A DNA stretch of 10,421 bases, from assembly GCA_045123995.1 (NCBI GenBank), contig JBGVKY010000017.1:1-10421 (forward strand). Reading direction: 5' to 3'. This stretch comes from HGM11501 sp045123995. Its GTDB lineage: Bacteria > Bacillota > Clostridia > CAKSNL01 > HGM11501. Shown here piece after piece: positions 1-5,760 of the stretch (position 1 is its first letter; the number at the start of each line of letters is the position of its first letter). Both the position numbers and the translations under genes were made by a program. Below the pieces are notes generated by a model. It was given only the letters and a program-made list of their open reading frames with translations, searched no databases and had not been told where the DNA came from.

Positions 1-305
1 AACTGGCATTAAAAAAAGCAGGAACACAGGTTTTAGAACCCTATCTTTCTTTTACCCTGTTTGCACCGCAGGAATATCTTTCACGGGCTTATCATGATGC
101 TGTGAAATACGATGCGGTAATTGAAACAACTTCAATAAAAAATAATGAAGCGATCTTAACTGGAGAAATACCAGCAAGACGGATTGGGGAATACAAAAGC
201 GATCTGAATTTCTACACAAATGGAAGAAGCGTTTGCCTGACGGAATTGAAAGGGTATCAGGAAACTCCAGGGGAACCTGCTGTACAGCCCCGTCGCCCCA
301 ATAGC
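1..305 (+). repeat. Direct repeat, left copy (tet 3' end)
   Basis: This segment aligns without gaps to 10117-10421. I counted 26 differences in 305 positions (about 91% identity), mostly at third codon positions. Positions 30-133 are completely identical to 10146-10249. The flanks differ at 5 of 29 and 21 of 172 positions. The repeat may extend past the right edge of the window. Confidence 0.92.
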
Positions 306-347
306 CGGCTGGATAAGGCTCGTCATATGTTTCAGAAGATCATGTAA
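1..347 (+). CDS. tet: C-terminal end of a tet(M)-class ribosomal protection protein (5' end outside window)
   Basis: Reading frame 3 is open from the left edge to the TAA at 345-347 and encodes about the last 114 residues of a tetracycline-resistance ribosomal protection protein. These are EF-G-like GTPases that bind the ribosome and dislodge tetracycline. The visible part is the C-terminal domain, with family signatures PQEYLSRAYHDA, GEIPARRI, FYTNGRSVCLTELKGYQ and QPRRPNSRLDK, and the usual ending RHMFQKIM. The catalytic GTPase end is not in view, so function cannot be judged. It matches the right-hand copy closely but not identically. I do not assign a tet class letter; the tail resembles Tet(W), Tet(M) and Tet(32) relatives from memory. 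A weak hairpin (CTTGC/GCAAG) follows at about 351-365. The next gene starts 81 nt downstream. Confidence 0.93.
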   Translation, partial: LALKKAGTQVLEPYLSFTLFAPQEYLSRAYHDAVKYDAVIETTSIKNNEAILTGEIPARRIGEYKSDLNFYTNGRSVCLTELKGYQETPGEPAVQPRRPNSRLDKARHMFQKIM

Positions 348-428
348 GGTCTTGCGCAATGCAAGCGTTCATTGCTGGCTATTGCAAAATATCCTTGATA
401 GAATCAGTATCAGAGAGGAGGAACTATT

Positions 429-749
429 TTGAACAAGGAACAGACGGATATTACAACAGGAAAGCAAATACGTCATCTGCGGACACAATCGGGAATGACA
501 CAGGAGGAATTAGCCGGGGAACTAAATGTTACCCGGCAGGCGCTATCGAATTGGGAAAGGGATGTCAATGAACCCGATATAAATACGTTGAAAAAAATCT
601 GCTTTCTTTTTGGAGTCCACATGGATGATCTTGCGAAGGAGGTAATAACAAAAATGGAAACTTATGAAAAAAAGGAGAAACGACAATTGAGTTTGAGGGG
701 GTGTTGCAAACGCCCCTCATGCCCTGCCCTGCGGTCTGCTGTAAGGTAA
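429..749 (+). CDS. XRE-family HTH regulator, C-terminus replaced by foreign sequence
   Basis: A 106-aa protein starts at TTG 429. This start is chosen because a perfect AGGAGG (416-421) lies 7 nt upstream and no ATG fits. Residues about 10-68 form a Cro/C1-type helix-turn-helix: IRHLRTQSGMTQEELAGEL, then NVTRQALSNWERD and PDINTLKKICFLFGV. This is a DNA-binding repressor or activator fold. Related small XRE proteins often continue after a lysine-rich linker into hydrophobic segments. Here the linker METYEKKEKRQ runs into about 20 residues rich in Cys, Arg and Pro that read through an unrelated GC-rich hairpin. I infer a 3' truncation near 690, so DNA binding may survive while the C-terminal function is lost. 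It follows tet closely and could be co-transcribed with it; its target is unknown. Confidence 0.75.
   Translation: MNKEQTDITTGKQIRHLRTQSGMTQEELAGELNVTRQALSNWERDVNEPDINTLKKICFLFGVHMDDLAKEVITKMETYEKKEKRQLSLRGCCKRPSCPALRSAVR
697..717. other. GC-rich hairpin at the XRE truncation junction
   Basis: GGGGTGTT (698-705) pairs with AACGCCCC (709-716) around a GCA loop, with one G-T wobble. No T-run follows, so it is not a standard terminator. It sits where XRE-like coding gives way to foreign sequence, so it may mark the end of an inserted segment. Confidence 0.4.
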
Positions 750-826
750 GTGAAGCGGTCTGCCCGTACAATGGCAAGTCCGAATGGAAACGGGAAAACT
801 TTGTTTTTCTGTTTCCGTCGGCGTAG
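719..826 (+). CDS. Possible 35-aa cysteine-rich peptide, unrecognised
   Basis: ATG 719 opens a 35-codon frame ending TAG 824-826. It contains MPCPAVCCKVSEAVCPYNGK, with four cysteines, then an aromatic end (NFVFLFPSA). There is no good ribosome-binding site at usual spacing; the nearest G-rich run lies in the hairpin at 695-701. It may be the remnant of a longer gene, because the same frame is open upstream through GTG 701. I do not recognise the product. It could be chance. Confidence 0.18.
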   Translation: MPCPAVCCKVSEAVCPYNGKSEWKRENFVFLFPSA

Positions 827-1008
827 CCTACGGAACGGGGCAGATTGTGACTGTCAAGGGGGAAAGGGTGGAGATTTCCGCAAGGAAATACTACCCGTAC
901 CTTGACTGGCTCAAAGCGGAACGGAACGGCTGTGGCTTCGCCCTCGTCCTCGTCCTGTATCAGCTATAAAACAAAAACAATCATCAACTATCGGGGAAAA
1001 CCCCACAC
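750..1008. other. Gene-poor stretch, probable remnant DNA
   Basis: No convincing gene here. The longest plus-strand frame (784-969, 61 aa) contains plausible protein-like sequence (GQIVTVKGERVEISARKYYP) but has no ribosome-binding site and overlaps the Cys-rich frame. A frame at 902-1162 mostly shadows the minus-strand gene. Base composition is visibly more GC-rich than the replicon region from 5400 to 8130, which suggests a different origin. It may be decayed coding DNA. Confidence 0.4.
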
Positions 1009-2088
1009 TCAACTGCTGTCGGTGTCGGAATCCCCCTCAATATCACCGCTCCCCCCGTCATGGAGAACAGGCAGGAAGTATTGTAACAGTCTGGTAGGGG
1101 CAGACATAAATGTGCGGTACAGCTTCGCTGTACTCTCTATAATAGGGAGACTGAAAAAATGAGACATAGCAGATTTTACGATATTGACAGCTTTTTCTTT
1201 GAAACAATCCATGCTGTCAGATACCGCTTCTACGCCCTTTTCAGCCGTTTCTACGGCTTTTTCTGTGGCTTCCTTGATATTGTTGCTTACCTTGTCCAAA
1301 ATGGCTTTAACAGCCGTCAGAACGCTCTCTGTGGCAAGGGCAACAATATCTCTATGATAGGTTGCTCTGCTGATATGTAACTGCTCTTGGATTTCCTTTG
1401 CGGTTGCTCCGCTTTCACGCATAGCGAAAATAACCGCTCTGCGTTCCAGAATCACGGCTTCCTTGTTTTGCTTATTTTCGGCTTCTAAACGCTTCTCATA
1501 GGCTCTGCGGTTAGCTTCTGCCTTACGCTCTTTCTTGCTCTTGACTGCCGTAGACAGGAAAGGCAAGTCTTTCAATTCTTCCTCGGTAATTTCCAACAGC
1601 TTGATAATAGTTTCTTTCTTGTAACGGTAAGGAAGTCCGCTCTCAATCCTTTTGTCTGCACTGGCAGTCACCGTGATAACATAGGATTCATCAAAAGGGC
1701 AGGACAAATGAGCGTTAAAATCAAGGGTAAGATTCAACGCTTCCTCACTGGTATATTTCATTTCACGCAAGAAATAGCGATAAAGGAATAAAGCTAATTC
1801 ACGCTTACAATCTGCCCCTGTACGGCTACAAAGCACCTTGCGGATTTCCTCACAATAGCTTTTAAGGACTTGACGGAAAGACACGAACTCCCCAATAGAA
1901 TAGATATTTCCATTCTTGTAACAATAGTCCTTGTCCTCTGTGGCAGGGCATAAGTCCTTATGTAGCTTTATCCAGTTGTCCGTTTCGTGGTAGTTCGTGA
2001 AGTCTGGCATATCTCCCTCGGAGAGATTCAGACGCACGGCAATATCCCTTACATACTTACGCTGTCTTTCGGTATAATAGAAATACCT
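1009..2088 (-). pseudogene. 5'-truncated plasmid-replication-type HTH protein
   Basis: The minus frame is open from 2088, just after an in-frame TAG (2089-2091), to TGA 1009-1011. The first possible start is GTG 2037 (342 aa), but it lacks a ribosome-binding site. Protein-like sequence continues upstream of it (YYTERQRKYVRDIAV), so the true N-terminus is missing. Order from GTG 2037: a domain at about 1-160, with FLYRYFLREM near 84-93 and KKETIIKLLEITEEELKDL at 140-158; a charged linker at 165-200; a helix-turn-helix at about 203-232 (ESGATAKEIQEQLHISRATYHRD); an amphipathic Ala/Lys/Glu helix at 238-290; an acidic tail. This order resembles, from memory, the C-terminal part of replication-associated proteins of Firmicute plasmids. 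The family is a guess, but the truncation is visible. It is probably inactive. Confidence 0.6.
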
Positions 2089-2219
2089 CTACATATGAAA
2101 ACTGGGGAATGTCTTCTAGTCTTGTAAATCAGGCATGGGAAGTATCTCCTGAAAATGTAACTGTAAGTTATACAACGGGGTCAGACACCGAATCATTCAA
2201 CATTGATCACAGACCATAA
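2082..2219 (+). pseudogene. 3' stub of an unknown gene
   Basis: Frame 3 encodes about 45 residues ending at TAA 2217-2219, including TYENWGMSSSLVNQAWEVSP and SYTTGSDTESFNIDHRP. It has no start codon with a ribosome-binding site and runs directly into the truncated minus-strand gene, so the junction lies within about 2075-2090. A classical terminator follows three bases after the stop, as expected for a genuine gene end. The Ser/Thr/Asn-rich composition suggests an extracellular or beta-rich domain, but I do not recognise the family. Confidence 0.5.
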
Positions 2220-2221
2220 CA

Positions 2222-2266
2222 TAAAAAAATAGAGGTCGGCAATATTCGCCGACCTCTATTTTTTTT
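2222..2266 (+). terminator. Strong intrinsic terminator
   Basis: AATAGAGGTCGGC (2228-2240) pairs perfectly with GCCGACCTCTATT (2248-2260) around a 7-nt loop. The stem is flanked by an A-run upstream and an 8-T run downstream, so it could work in both directions. It ends the gene stub at 2219 and isolates the integrase unit from upstream transcription. Confidence 0.9.
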
Positions 2267-2268
2267 GC

Positions 2269-2317
2269 CATAACGGTTTACCCGTATGCGCATATCGTGT
2301 ACGGGTAAACCGTTATG
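2269..2317. repeat. Perfect 18-bp inverted repeat with 13-nt centre
   Basis: CATAACGGTTTACCCGTA (2269-2286) and its exact reverse complement TACGGGTAAACCGTTATG (2300-2317) flank a 13-nt centre (2287-2299). No T-tract follows and a terminator already precedes it, so termination is unlikely. The next element is a consensus promoter 22 bp on. It could be an operator, a recombinase site, or the end of a mobile unit. No second copy was found in the window. Confidence 0.85.
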
Positions 2318-2338
2318 TTATAGATTTAGTGTAATATG

Positions 2339-2367
2339 TTGACAAACATTTTCGGGTATGGTATAAT
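2339..2367 (+). promoter_or_regulatory. Consensus sigma-A promoter of the integrase unit
   Basis: TTGACA (2339-2344), a 17-bp spacer and TATAAT (2362-2367), with an extended -10 (TGG directly before TATAAT). Both hexamers match the consensus exactly. Transcription should start near 2374, giving a leader of about 490 nt before the recombinase ATG at 2863. Confidence 0.9.
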
Positions 2368-2373
2368 AGAAAA

Positions 2374-2700
2374 TGAAAAAGAGGCTCGTCTGAGCGAGGG
2401 TAAATAGTGTTTAGGCTCAGAGCGTTCCGGGAAATTGCCGGAGGTACATTATTTTATAATGTAGAAGCCGTTTAGGTTTGATACACCTATATGATACATA
2501 GGCTTGTCGCAGTAACCTTGTGAATTGAAAAAATGTATCATTGACCTTTGTGTAAGTAATCTTTTGAAAGCACATTGTAAGCAAACGTATCGTTGAATGT
2601 AGCCGGACATACTGACAAATTGCCGGAGAGATGCTGTACTCTACAAAAAGCCGACAGAACCTTAACTGCCGTAGAAAGTGATTAAAATAATAAATAAGGC
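2374..2700 (+). ncRNA. Structured leader RNA with a duplicated module (candidate)
   Basis: No gene with a ribosome-binding site is present; a minus-strand frame at 2417-2707 is low-complexity shadow. Plausible RNA helices are TCCGG/CCGGA (2426-2442), TACATTAT/ATAATGTA with a TTT loop (2445-2463), and a three-way junction closed by AAGCC (2465-2469) and GGCTT (2501-2505) that holds hairpins TAGGT/ACCTA and TATG/CATA. ATGATACAT (2491-2499) could instead pair with ATGTATCAT near 2534, a possible switch. A module of the form CCGG, AAATTGCCGGAG, hairpin, AAGCCG occurs twice: AAATTGCCGGAG at 2432 and 2617, AAGCCG at 2465 and 2648. I do not recognise a known RNA family. It could be a cis-acting leader, a trans-acting RNA, or recombinase-binding DNA. 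The 3' limit is uncertain. Confidence 0.4.
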
Positions 2701-2702
2701 TG

Positions 2703-2802
2703 CACACATAAGCAAGAAGAAAAAGTGTCGGAATTTAATTCCAAACCGGTCACACATAAGACCTTAAAAAGTGTATTTTGCTGAATGCAGAGAATTTAAT
2801 TC
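2703..2802 (+). repeat. Two degenerate direct repeats just before the integrase
   Basis: Three blocks recur in the same order: CACACATAAG (2703-2712, 2751-2760), AAAAAGTGT (2720-2728, 2766-2774) and the palindrome GAATTTAATTC (2731-2741, 2792-2802). Spacing between blocks varies. The location directly upstream of the recombinase is where arm-type integrase sites or an attachment region may lie. A duplicated regulatory segment is the alternative. Confidence 0.6.
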
Positions 2803-2862
2803 TTGCAGGAGGCGGCTTTAGCTTTAACACCATTTGAACATCAGAGAAAGGAGGTTTTTCTG

Positions 2863-3891
2863 ATGGGAAGAAAAAACAAAGCTTATTCTAAAACTCTTCA
2901 TCAGCAAGCATACGATAAATTGACAAGTATGCAAGCCTTTGGCGAAAGCAAAAAAGAGGCTATGAAGAACGGAACGGAGAAAGACAAAATATTTTCCTTT
3001 AACACCTACAAGAGTTATTGGAAACATATAAAATATTTTATTAAGTACGTGCAGGAAACCGATCTGAAATGCACAACATTAAAAAGTGCAAAAAAATATG
3101 TAAATGAGTGGTTGCAGAAAAGAGAGGCAGAGGGGTTGTCAGCTTCGACAATGCACCTTGAGGCGAAAGCGTTGGGTAAGCTCTATGGCATTAGTCCCGA
3201 TGATGAAAATTATTATCAGCCTCCGAAACGACACAGGGAAGATATAAAGAGGAGCAGAGGAACGGCAAAGAGAGACCATCATTTTTCAGAAAAAAACAAT
3301 GATGAGCTTGTGAAATTCTGTAAGGGAACAGGCTTGAGGAGATGTGAGCTGTCCTCGATTAAGGGTGGGGATATAATAACCAAAACCGAAATCGAGGCGG
3401 AAATAACAAAGCTGGAGAGCATACCAGAGGACAAGCGAACGGCCGCCGATGAGAAGCAGTTAGGAATTTTGAAAGATACAAGATACTTTGAGGAAGAATA
3501 TTATGTGCATATCCGAAAAGGTATAGGCAAGGGTGGCAGAGAACGATATAGCCCGATTATCGGAGAACATCAGAAGCAGATTGCCGACAGAATTATAAAA
3601 ACACCGGAAGAAAAAAAGGTGTGGGAGCATATACACGGAGCTGCCGACATACACGGTTACAGAGCCGAGTATGCAACTGCGGTGTATAAAGCTCATGCAA
3701 GGGATATTAAAGATATTCCGTATGATAAAATTAACAAGGGAACAGGAAGAAAATATCAAAGTGATGTTTACACCTGCAGAAAGGACGAGGTAAAGAGAAA
3801 ACTTGATAGAGCTGCGATGACAATGTGCAGTAAAGCTCTCGGACATAATAGAGCAGAAGTTTTTGCTACAAATTACCTTAGAGGATTGTAA
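2863..3891 (+). CDS. Tyrosine recombinase / integrase
   Basis: A 342-aa protein that starts at ATG 2863, with AAAGGAGGT (2847-2855) 7 nt upstream; an upstream in-frame extension lacks this support. Tyrosine recombinases cut and rejoin DNA through a covalent phosphotyrosine. Residues about 40-125 form a SAM-like core-binding domain (TYKSYWKHIKYFIKYVQETD). The catalytic residues are visible: R159 in GTGLRRCEL, lysine candidates K219/K223 in the IRKGIGKGGRER hairpin, H264 and R267 in HGYR, H328 in LGHNR, and the nucleophile candidate Y338 in ATNYL. Residues about 171-210 are a charged insertion between the first Arg and the beta-hairpin, longer than in typical phage integrases. All key residues are present, so it is probably active. 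Its leader contains repeats that may be its sites. It is followed 12 bp later by a coiled-coil gene, probably in the same operon. Confidence 0.85.
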   Translation: MGRKNKAYSKTLHQQAYDKLTSMQAFGESKKEAMKNGTEKDKIFSFNTYKSYWKHIKYFIKYVQETDLKCTTLKSAKKYVNEWLQKREAEGLSASTMHLEAKALGKLYGISPDDENYYQPPKRHREDIKRSRGTAKRDHHFSEKNNDELVKFCKGTGLRRCELSSIKGGDIITKTEIEAEITKLESIPEDKRTAADEKQLGILKDTRYFEEEYYVHIRKGIGKGGRERYSPIIGEHQKQIADRIIKTPEEKKVWEHIHGAADIHGYRAEYATAVYKAHARDIKDIPYDKINKGTGRKYQSDVYTCRKDEVKRKLDRAAMTMCSKALGHNRAEVFATNYLRGL

Positions 3892-3903
3892 GGGGGTGCG
3901 GAA

Positions 3904-4671
3904 ATGTCTGAATATGTTAAAAAAACACCCTTTGGCGGATATAAAGAAGTGCAAGGGGGATATTCAAGCTCTGAATGGGAATATGTGATATTAACCAGGA
4001 AAGAATATAACAACCAAGAAACAGAATTAAGGGTAGCAAAAGCCGGGAAAAGTGAAGCAGAAGAAAAAGCCCGAAAAAATATAGATAGAGCAAATGTTGA
4101 AGCAAAAAGAGAAATAAATGAGGCATACAAAGCTGCTGATGAGCAAGTGGAAAAGATTAAACAGGAGCTTGCTGCAGCAAATGCTGAAATCGAATACCAA
4201 CGTGGGCTGAATGAAAATCTTTTGAGAATTAACCGGGAACGTGCGAACGCCGACAGAAAATTAAAACCAAAAAAGGAGCATACAGGGTATGTTGTATGCT
4301 CTTCATCAGAAAAAGATTATACTTTCAGAATAAACAGAAAAAACCATAAAATTGTTTTATGGGAGACGGTTCTGCAGAGTCCGTACACGATAGATTTTAC
4401 AGAGGAACAGGCAAGAAAGCAGATAATTGATGAATTATTTGTAAAAGATGAAAACGGACAATTTTTTATTTCAAAAATAGGAATTACTGCCGGTTATTCA
4501 AACGGCTATGCTGCTATGATAGAAGATAATGAATGGTCAAAAATTCATAAAAAATACAATGTTATGCTTGAAAGAAAGTTAAGAATGAATTTTCGATTGG
4601 GATATTGGGAAATAGCCTTTTATCACACAAAACCGTTATCTTGCGTTCCGAAAGATATGCGTATGTGTTGA
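3904..4671 (+). CDS. Coiled-coil protein paired with the integrase, unknown function
   Basis: A 255-aa soluble protein starting at ATG 3904, 12 bp after the recombinase, with a G-rich ribosome-binding site in GGGGGTG (3892-3898). Residues 1-30 are Gly/Tyr-rich. About 35-120 are strongly charged heptad-like sequence (EKARKNIDRANVEAKREI, EQVEKIKQELAAANAEIEY) expected to form a coiled coil. About 125-235 form a compact domain with FRINRKNHKIVLWETVL and FTEEQARKQIIDELF. No signal peptide, membrane segment or known catalytic motif is visible. The tight link to the recombinase suggests an accessory role, such as a directionality or assembly factor for recombination, but this is inference from position only. 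I do not recognise the family. Confidence 0.8.
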   Translation: MSEYVKKTPFGGYKEVQGGYSSSEWEYVILTRKEYNNQETELRVAKAGKSEAEEKARKNIDRANVEAKREINEAYKAADEQVEKIKQELAAANAEIEYQRGLNENLLRINRERANADRKLKPKKEHTGYVVCSSSEKDYTFRINRKNHKIVLWETVLQSPYTIDFTEEQARKQIIDELFVKDENGQFFISKIGITAGYSNGYAAMIEDNEWSKIHKKYNVMLERKLRMNFRLGYWEIAFYHTKPLSCVPKDMRMC

Positions 4672-4687
4672 TGGTTGCCAGAGGCTC

Positions 4688-4711
4688 AAAAACGGCTCTT
4701 AAATCGTTTTT
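4688..4711 (+). terminator. Weak hairpin after the coiled-coil gene
   Basis: AAAAACG (4688-4694) pairs with CGTTTTT (4705-4711) around a 10-nt loop. The T-rich arm itself could serve as the release tract, but the stem is AT-rich and marginal. The stronger terminator at 4754-4785 probably does most of the work. Confidence 0.4.
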
Positions 4712-4753
4712 AAGGCGATCGTGTGGGGTTTTATATTAAACAGGCTTAAAACG

Positions 4754-4785
4754 AACAAAAGCGGCCTGTAACAGCCGCTTTTGTT
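4754..4785. terminator. Bidirectional terminator between integrase unit and mazEF
   Basis: AACAAAAGCGGC (4754-4765) pairs perfectly with GCCGCTTTTGTT (4774-4785) around an 8-nt loop. It lies between convergent genes and is adjacent to the mazF stop codon (4787-4789 on the minus strand). A/T flanks on both sides suit termination in both directions. Confidence 0.88.
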
Positions 4786-4786
4786 T

Positions 4787-5116
4787 CTAAATTTGTTCGA
4801 TTTCTGAAAACACAACATTTATTACCTTTGTCAAAATCTCCTTTGGGAGCTGCTCCACAACCGTGTGCGGTCTTGCATTAAGATCTAATGCCTTGACGTG
4901 TTCACATAAAATAACACCGGTTGTCTGCGTTCTGTTATCTAAAGGGATATGCAAAGGGAATTTATTGTTTGTGTTTGTTATGGGGCAAATTATAGCAAGA
5001 TTGGTTTTCTGATTGAAAAAATCATTGCTTACTACTACTGCCGGGCGGTAGCCAGCTTGTTCGTGTCCTTTTTGGGGATCAAAGCTGACTTTTATAATAT
5101 CTCCTTGACTTACCAT
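4787..5116 (-). CDS. mazF: MazF-type endoribonuclease toxin
   Basis: A 109-aa protein of the MazF/PemK/CcdB-fold family, which cleaves mRNA at short sequences and stops growth when free of antitoxin. Start ATG 5116 is chosen over an upstream frame extension because AGGAG lies just before it and MVSQGDIIKVSFDP is the typical N-terminus. Family motifs are GDIIKVSFDPQKGHEQAGYRP, with the catalytic Arg candidate R24, then AVVVSNDFFN and ICPITNT, with the catalytic Thr candidate T47. Length is normal (110-120 aa). It overlaps the 3' end of mazE by 7 nt, so translation is probably coupled. The toxin follows the antitoxin, as usual. All key residues are intact. It likely stabilises the replicon by post-segregational killing. 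Confidence 0.93.
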   Translation of the reverse strand: MVSQGDIIKVSFDPQKGHEQAGYRPAVVVSNDFFNQKTNLAIICPITNTNNKFPLHIPLDNRTQTTGVILCEHVKALDLNARPHTVVEQLPKEILTKVINVVFSEIEQI

Positions 5117-5349
5117 ACTTCTTCTCCTACCGGCTGTCCCCAATCCATTTCAACCGGAACATATTCGCCGTCAAAATTAGCAAAAAGTTCCATGATGTTT
5201 TTTCTTGGCTCTGCTTTTTCAATTATGATTTTGTTTTTGTCGGCGCTTAATACAAGCTGCTCATCGTCACTCCATTGAACTGCATCGAGCAGAAACTTTG
5301 GGATTCTGATCCCTTGACTATTGCCCCACTTCTGAATGGTTGTTGTCAT
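5110..5349 (-). CDS. mazE: MazE-type antitoxin (AbrB-like swapped-hairpin)
   Basis: A 79-aa protein starting at ATG 5349, with GGAGGT 8 nt upstream on the minus strand. The N-terminal half is the MazE/AbrB DNA-binding fold: IQKWGNSQGIRIPKFLLDAV and LVLSADKNKIIIEKAEPRK. The C-terminal 25 residues are acidic with aromatics (ELFANFDGEYVPVEMDWGQP), which matches the flexible tail that wraps around and blocks MazF. As a labile antitoxin it should neutralise the toxin encoded immediately downstream and, with it, repress their shared promoter. Length and order are standard for the family. Confidence 0.93.
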   Translation of the reverse strand: MTTTIQKWGNSQGIRIPKFLLDAVQWSDDEQLVLSADKNKIIIEKAEPRKNIMELFANFDGEYVPVEMDWGQPVGEEVW

Positions 5350-5379
5350 TTAGAACACCTCCATTATTAGTATATACAT

Positions 5380-5408
5380 AGTATATCCGATTTTTGCGGA
5401 TTTGTCAA
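5380..5408 (-). promoter_or_regulatory. mazEF promoter with operator-like repeats
   Basis: On the minus strand TTGACA (5403-5408), a 17-bp spacer and TATACT (5380-5385). Overlapping the -10 and the start region, TAGTATA occurs twice (5368-5374 and 5379-5385) around the palindrome GTATATAC. This is a likely MazE or MazEF operator for autoregulation; the operator role is inferred. Confidence 0.8.
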
Positions 5409-5469
5409 TGGTATTTTATAGATTTATAAAAAATATTTTTGTGGGGATAATAAAATTTATCACAATATA

Positions 5470-5498
5470 TTGTATTTTGAGAAAATTTATGGTATTAT
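5470..5498 (+). promoter_or_regulatory. Possible promoter of the primase operon
   Basis: TTGTAT (5470-5475), a 17-bp spacer and TATTAT (5493-5498). Both boxes are imperfect. It would give a structured leader of roughly 275 nt before ATG 5782 that includes the hairpin at 5686-5760, so replication protein synthesis could be controlled post-transcriptionally. Confidence 0.4.
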
Positions 5499-5685
5499 AA
5501 AAGTGCTGAAAAAATTCATTGATAATATATGCCCCGTATAGCCCTTTAGGGCTACTAAAAAAAATAAAAAAATATTTTTTATAAATCTATGGAAAAAGTC
5601 GGAGAGGAATATGGGGGTGAGCGTAACCTGTGGTAAGGGTGCGTAAACTCCAGCGGAGTTTTCCACGCTTTCCATAGGTGGAGCG

Positions 5686-5760
5686 AGGGGGAAAAGGGAG
5701 AGGTGACTTTTTCTTTAAGGGAGCGTAAGCGACCGCTTTTTTGCTCTCCCTTTTCCCCCT
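5686..5760 (+). promoter_or_regulatory. 17-bp perfect hairpin next to the primase ribosome-binding site
   Basis: AGGGGGAAAAGGGAGAG (5686-5702) pairs with CTCTCCCTTTTCCCCCT (5744-5760), with a 41-nt loop. The stem ends 9 bp before the ribosome-binding site GGGAGGTG (5769-5776). It could act as an origin hairpin, a copy-number control target, or a translation control element. The purine/pyrimidine split of the arms is striking. Confidence 0.7.

Noticed and set aside
2373..2393. Short peptide MKKRLV just after the integrase promoter
   Set aside because: The ATG lies at the expected transcription start, leaving no room for a ribosome-binding site.
2417..2707. 96-aa minus-strand frame in the integrase leader
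   Set aside because: No ribosome-binding site, unusual composition, and it lies across the proposed RNA hairpins.
2703..2802. CRISPR-like repeats
   Set aside because: Only two copies with variable internal spacing and no regular repeat-spacer pattern anywhere in the window.
3460..3954. 164-aa minus-strand frame opposite the recombinase
   Set aside because: Shadow of a gene with clear catalytic motifs; Phe/Ser/Cys-rich antisense composition.
2294..4724. ATCGTGT shared between the inverted-repeat centre (2294-2300) and 4718-4724 as attachment cores of the integrase unit
   Set aside because: Only 7 bp plus weak flanking similarity; expected by chance over 2.4 kb.
4949..5278. 109-aa plus-strand frame opposite mazEF
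   Set aside because: No ribosome-binding site; fully opposite two well-supported genes and cysteine/serine-rich like antisense shadows.
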